Source: Dehalococcoidia bacterium (GTDB lineage Bacteria > Chloroflexota > Dehalococcoidia > SZUA-161). Taken from it: a DNA stretch of 5,534 bases. Under the pieces are notes generated by a model. The model was not told the origin of the DNA. It made no database searches and saw only the letters and a list, made by a program, of their open reading frames with translations. Made by a program: the position numbers and the translations under genes. Of the stretch, positions 5,386-5,534 are shown one piece after another; positions within the stretch are counted from its first letter, which is position 1, and each line of letters starts with the position of its first letter. The stretch is from assembly GCA_020344295.1 (NCBI GenBank), contig CP070819.1, forward strand, positions 1,382,982 to 1,388,515, written 5' to 3'.

Positions 5386-5534
5386 ATGAATTTGTCTGAA
5401 AAGGTTGCCATAGTCACCGGAAGCGGTCAGGGGATCGGTCGTGCAATAGCGCTTACGCTGGCTGAACGGGGTGCAAGCGTTGTGATCAGCGATATCAATC
5501 CGGTAACCGCAAATGAGGTGACAGCAGAGATTAA
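5386..5534 (+). CDS. fabG: Short-chain dehydrogenase, FabG-like 3-oxoacyl-ACP reductase (partial, cut by window edge)
   Basis: The first 49 codons of a classical SDR, open at the right edge. The N-terminus [12 protein letters not shown] leads into the Rossmann dinucleotide-binding motif TGSGQGIG (11-18), followed by helix [12 protein letters not shown] (19-30) and the second strand VVISDIN (32-38). The position right after fabD favours FabG, which reduces 3-oxoacyl-ACP in the elongation cycle. The acidic D36 at the end of the second strand is more typical of NAD-using SDRs than of NADPH-using FabG, so cofactor use is open and another SDR is possible. The catalytic Ser-Tyr-Lys lies outside the window. 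Shine-Dalgarno support is weak (GAGTGAG around 5373-5379). The 44-bp gap from fabD contains an extended -10. Confidence 0.85.
   Translation, partial: MNLSEKVAIVTGSGQGIGRAIALTLAERGASVVISDINPVTANEVTAEI

Overview
This looks like bacterial chromosome from a lineage in or near the Chloroflexota, possibly Dehalococcoidia. That placement is an inference from gene content, protein style and roughly balanced base composition; no 16S or other decisive marker is present. Nothing in the window looks mobile: there is no transposase, integrase, phage gene, CRISPR array, tRNA or rRNA.

Left part (1-936, minus strand): a two-gene unit reading leftward. A Mut7-C type PIN-like RNase with a zinc ribbon comes first. 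Its stop overlaps the start (ATGA) of a class I histone deacetylase/AcuC-family gene that runs off the left edge. Only the first 156 codons of that gene are present, but they include the catalytic His-His pair.

Middle part (937-2889, plus strand): a 65-bp divergent spacer carries back-to-back extended -10 promoters, followed by archease and rtcB, 13 bp apart. These are the RNA ligase RtcB and the activator that helps RtcB through its guanylylation cycle. A predicted RNA-cutting enzyme and an RNA-sealing system therefore share one promoter region.

Next (2890-3650): a gene of unknown function with its own likely promoter encodes a small soluble domain ending in one C-terminal membrane helix. 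It is followed by a 202-bp spacer containing a near-consensus sigma-70 promoter whose -35 box sits inside an 11-bp-arm dyad, a candidate operator.

Right part (3651-5534, plus strand): yceD (DUF177), rpmF (ribosomal protein L32, four-cysteine form), fabD (malonyl-CoA:ACP transacylase) and the start of a fabG-like short-chain dehydrogenase. This is a compact form of the widespread yceD-rpmF-fab cluster, which links ribosome assembly to fatty-acid synthesis. plsX and fabH, which commonly sit between rpmF and fabD, are absent here. An extended -10 element just after fabD may give the fabG gene its own promoter.

Most of the window is recognisable housekeeping. The points most worth a second look are the RNase/RNA-ligase divergent pair, the dyad over the fab promoter and the unknown tail-anchored protein. 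I found no clearly new multi-gene system.
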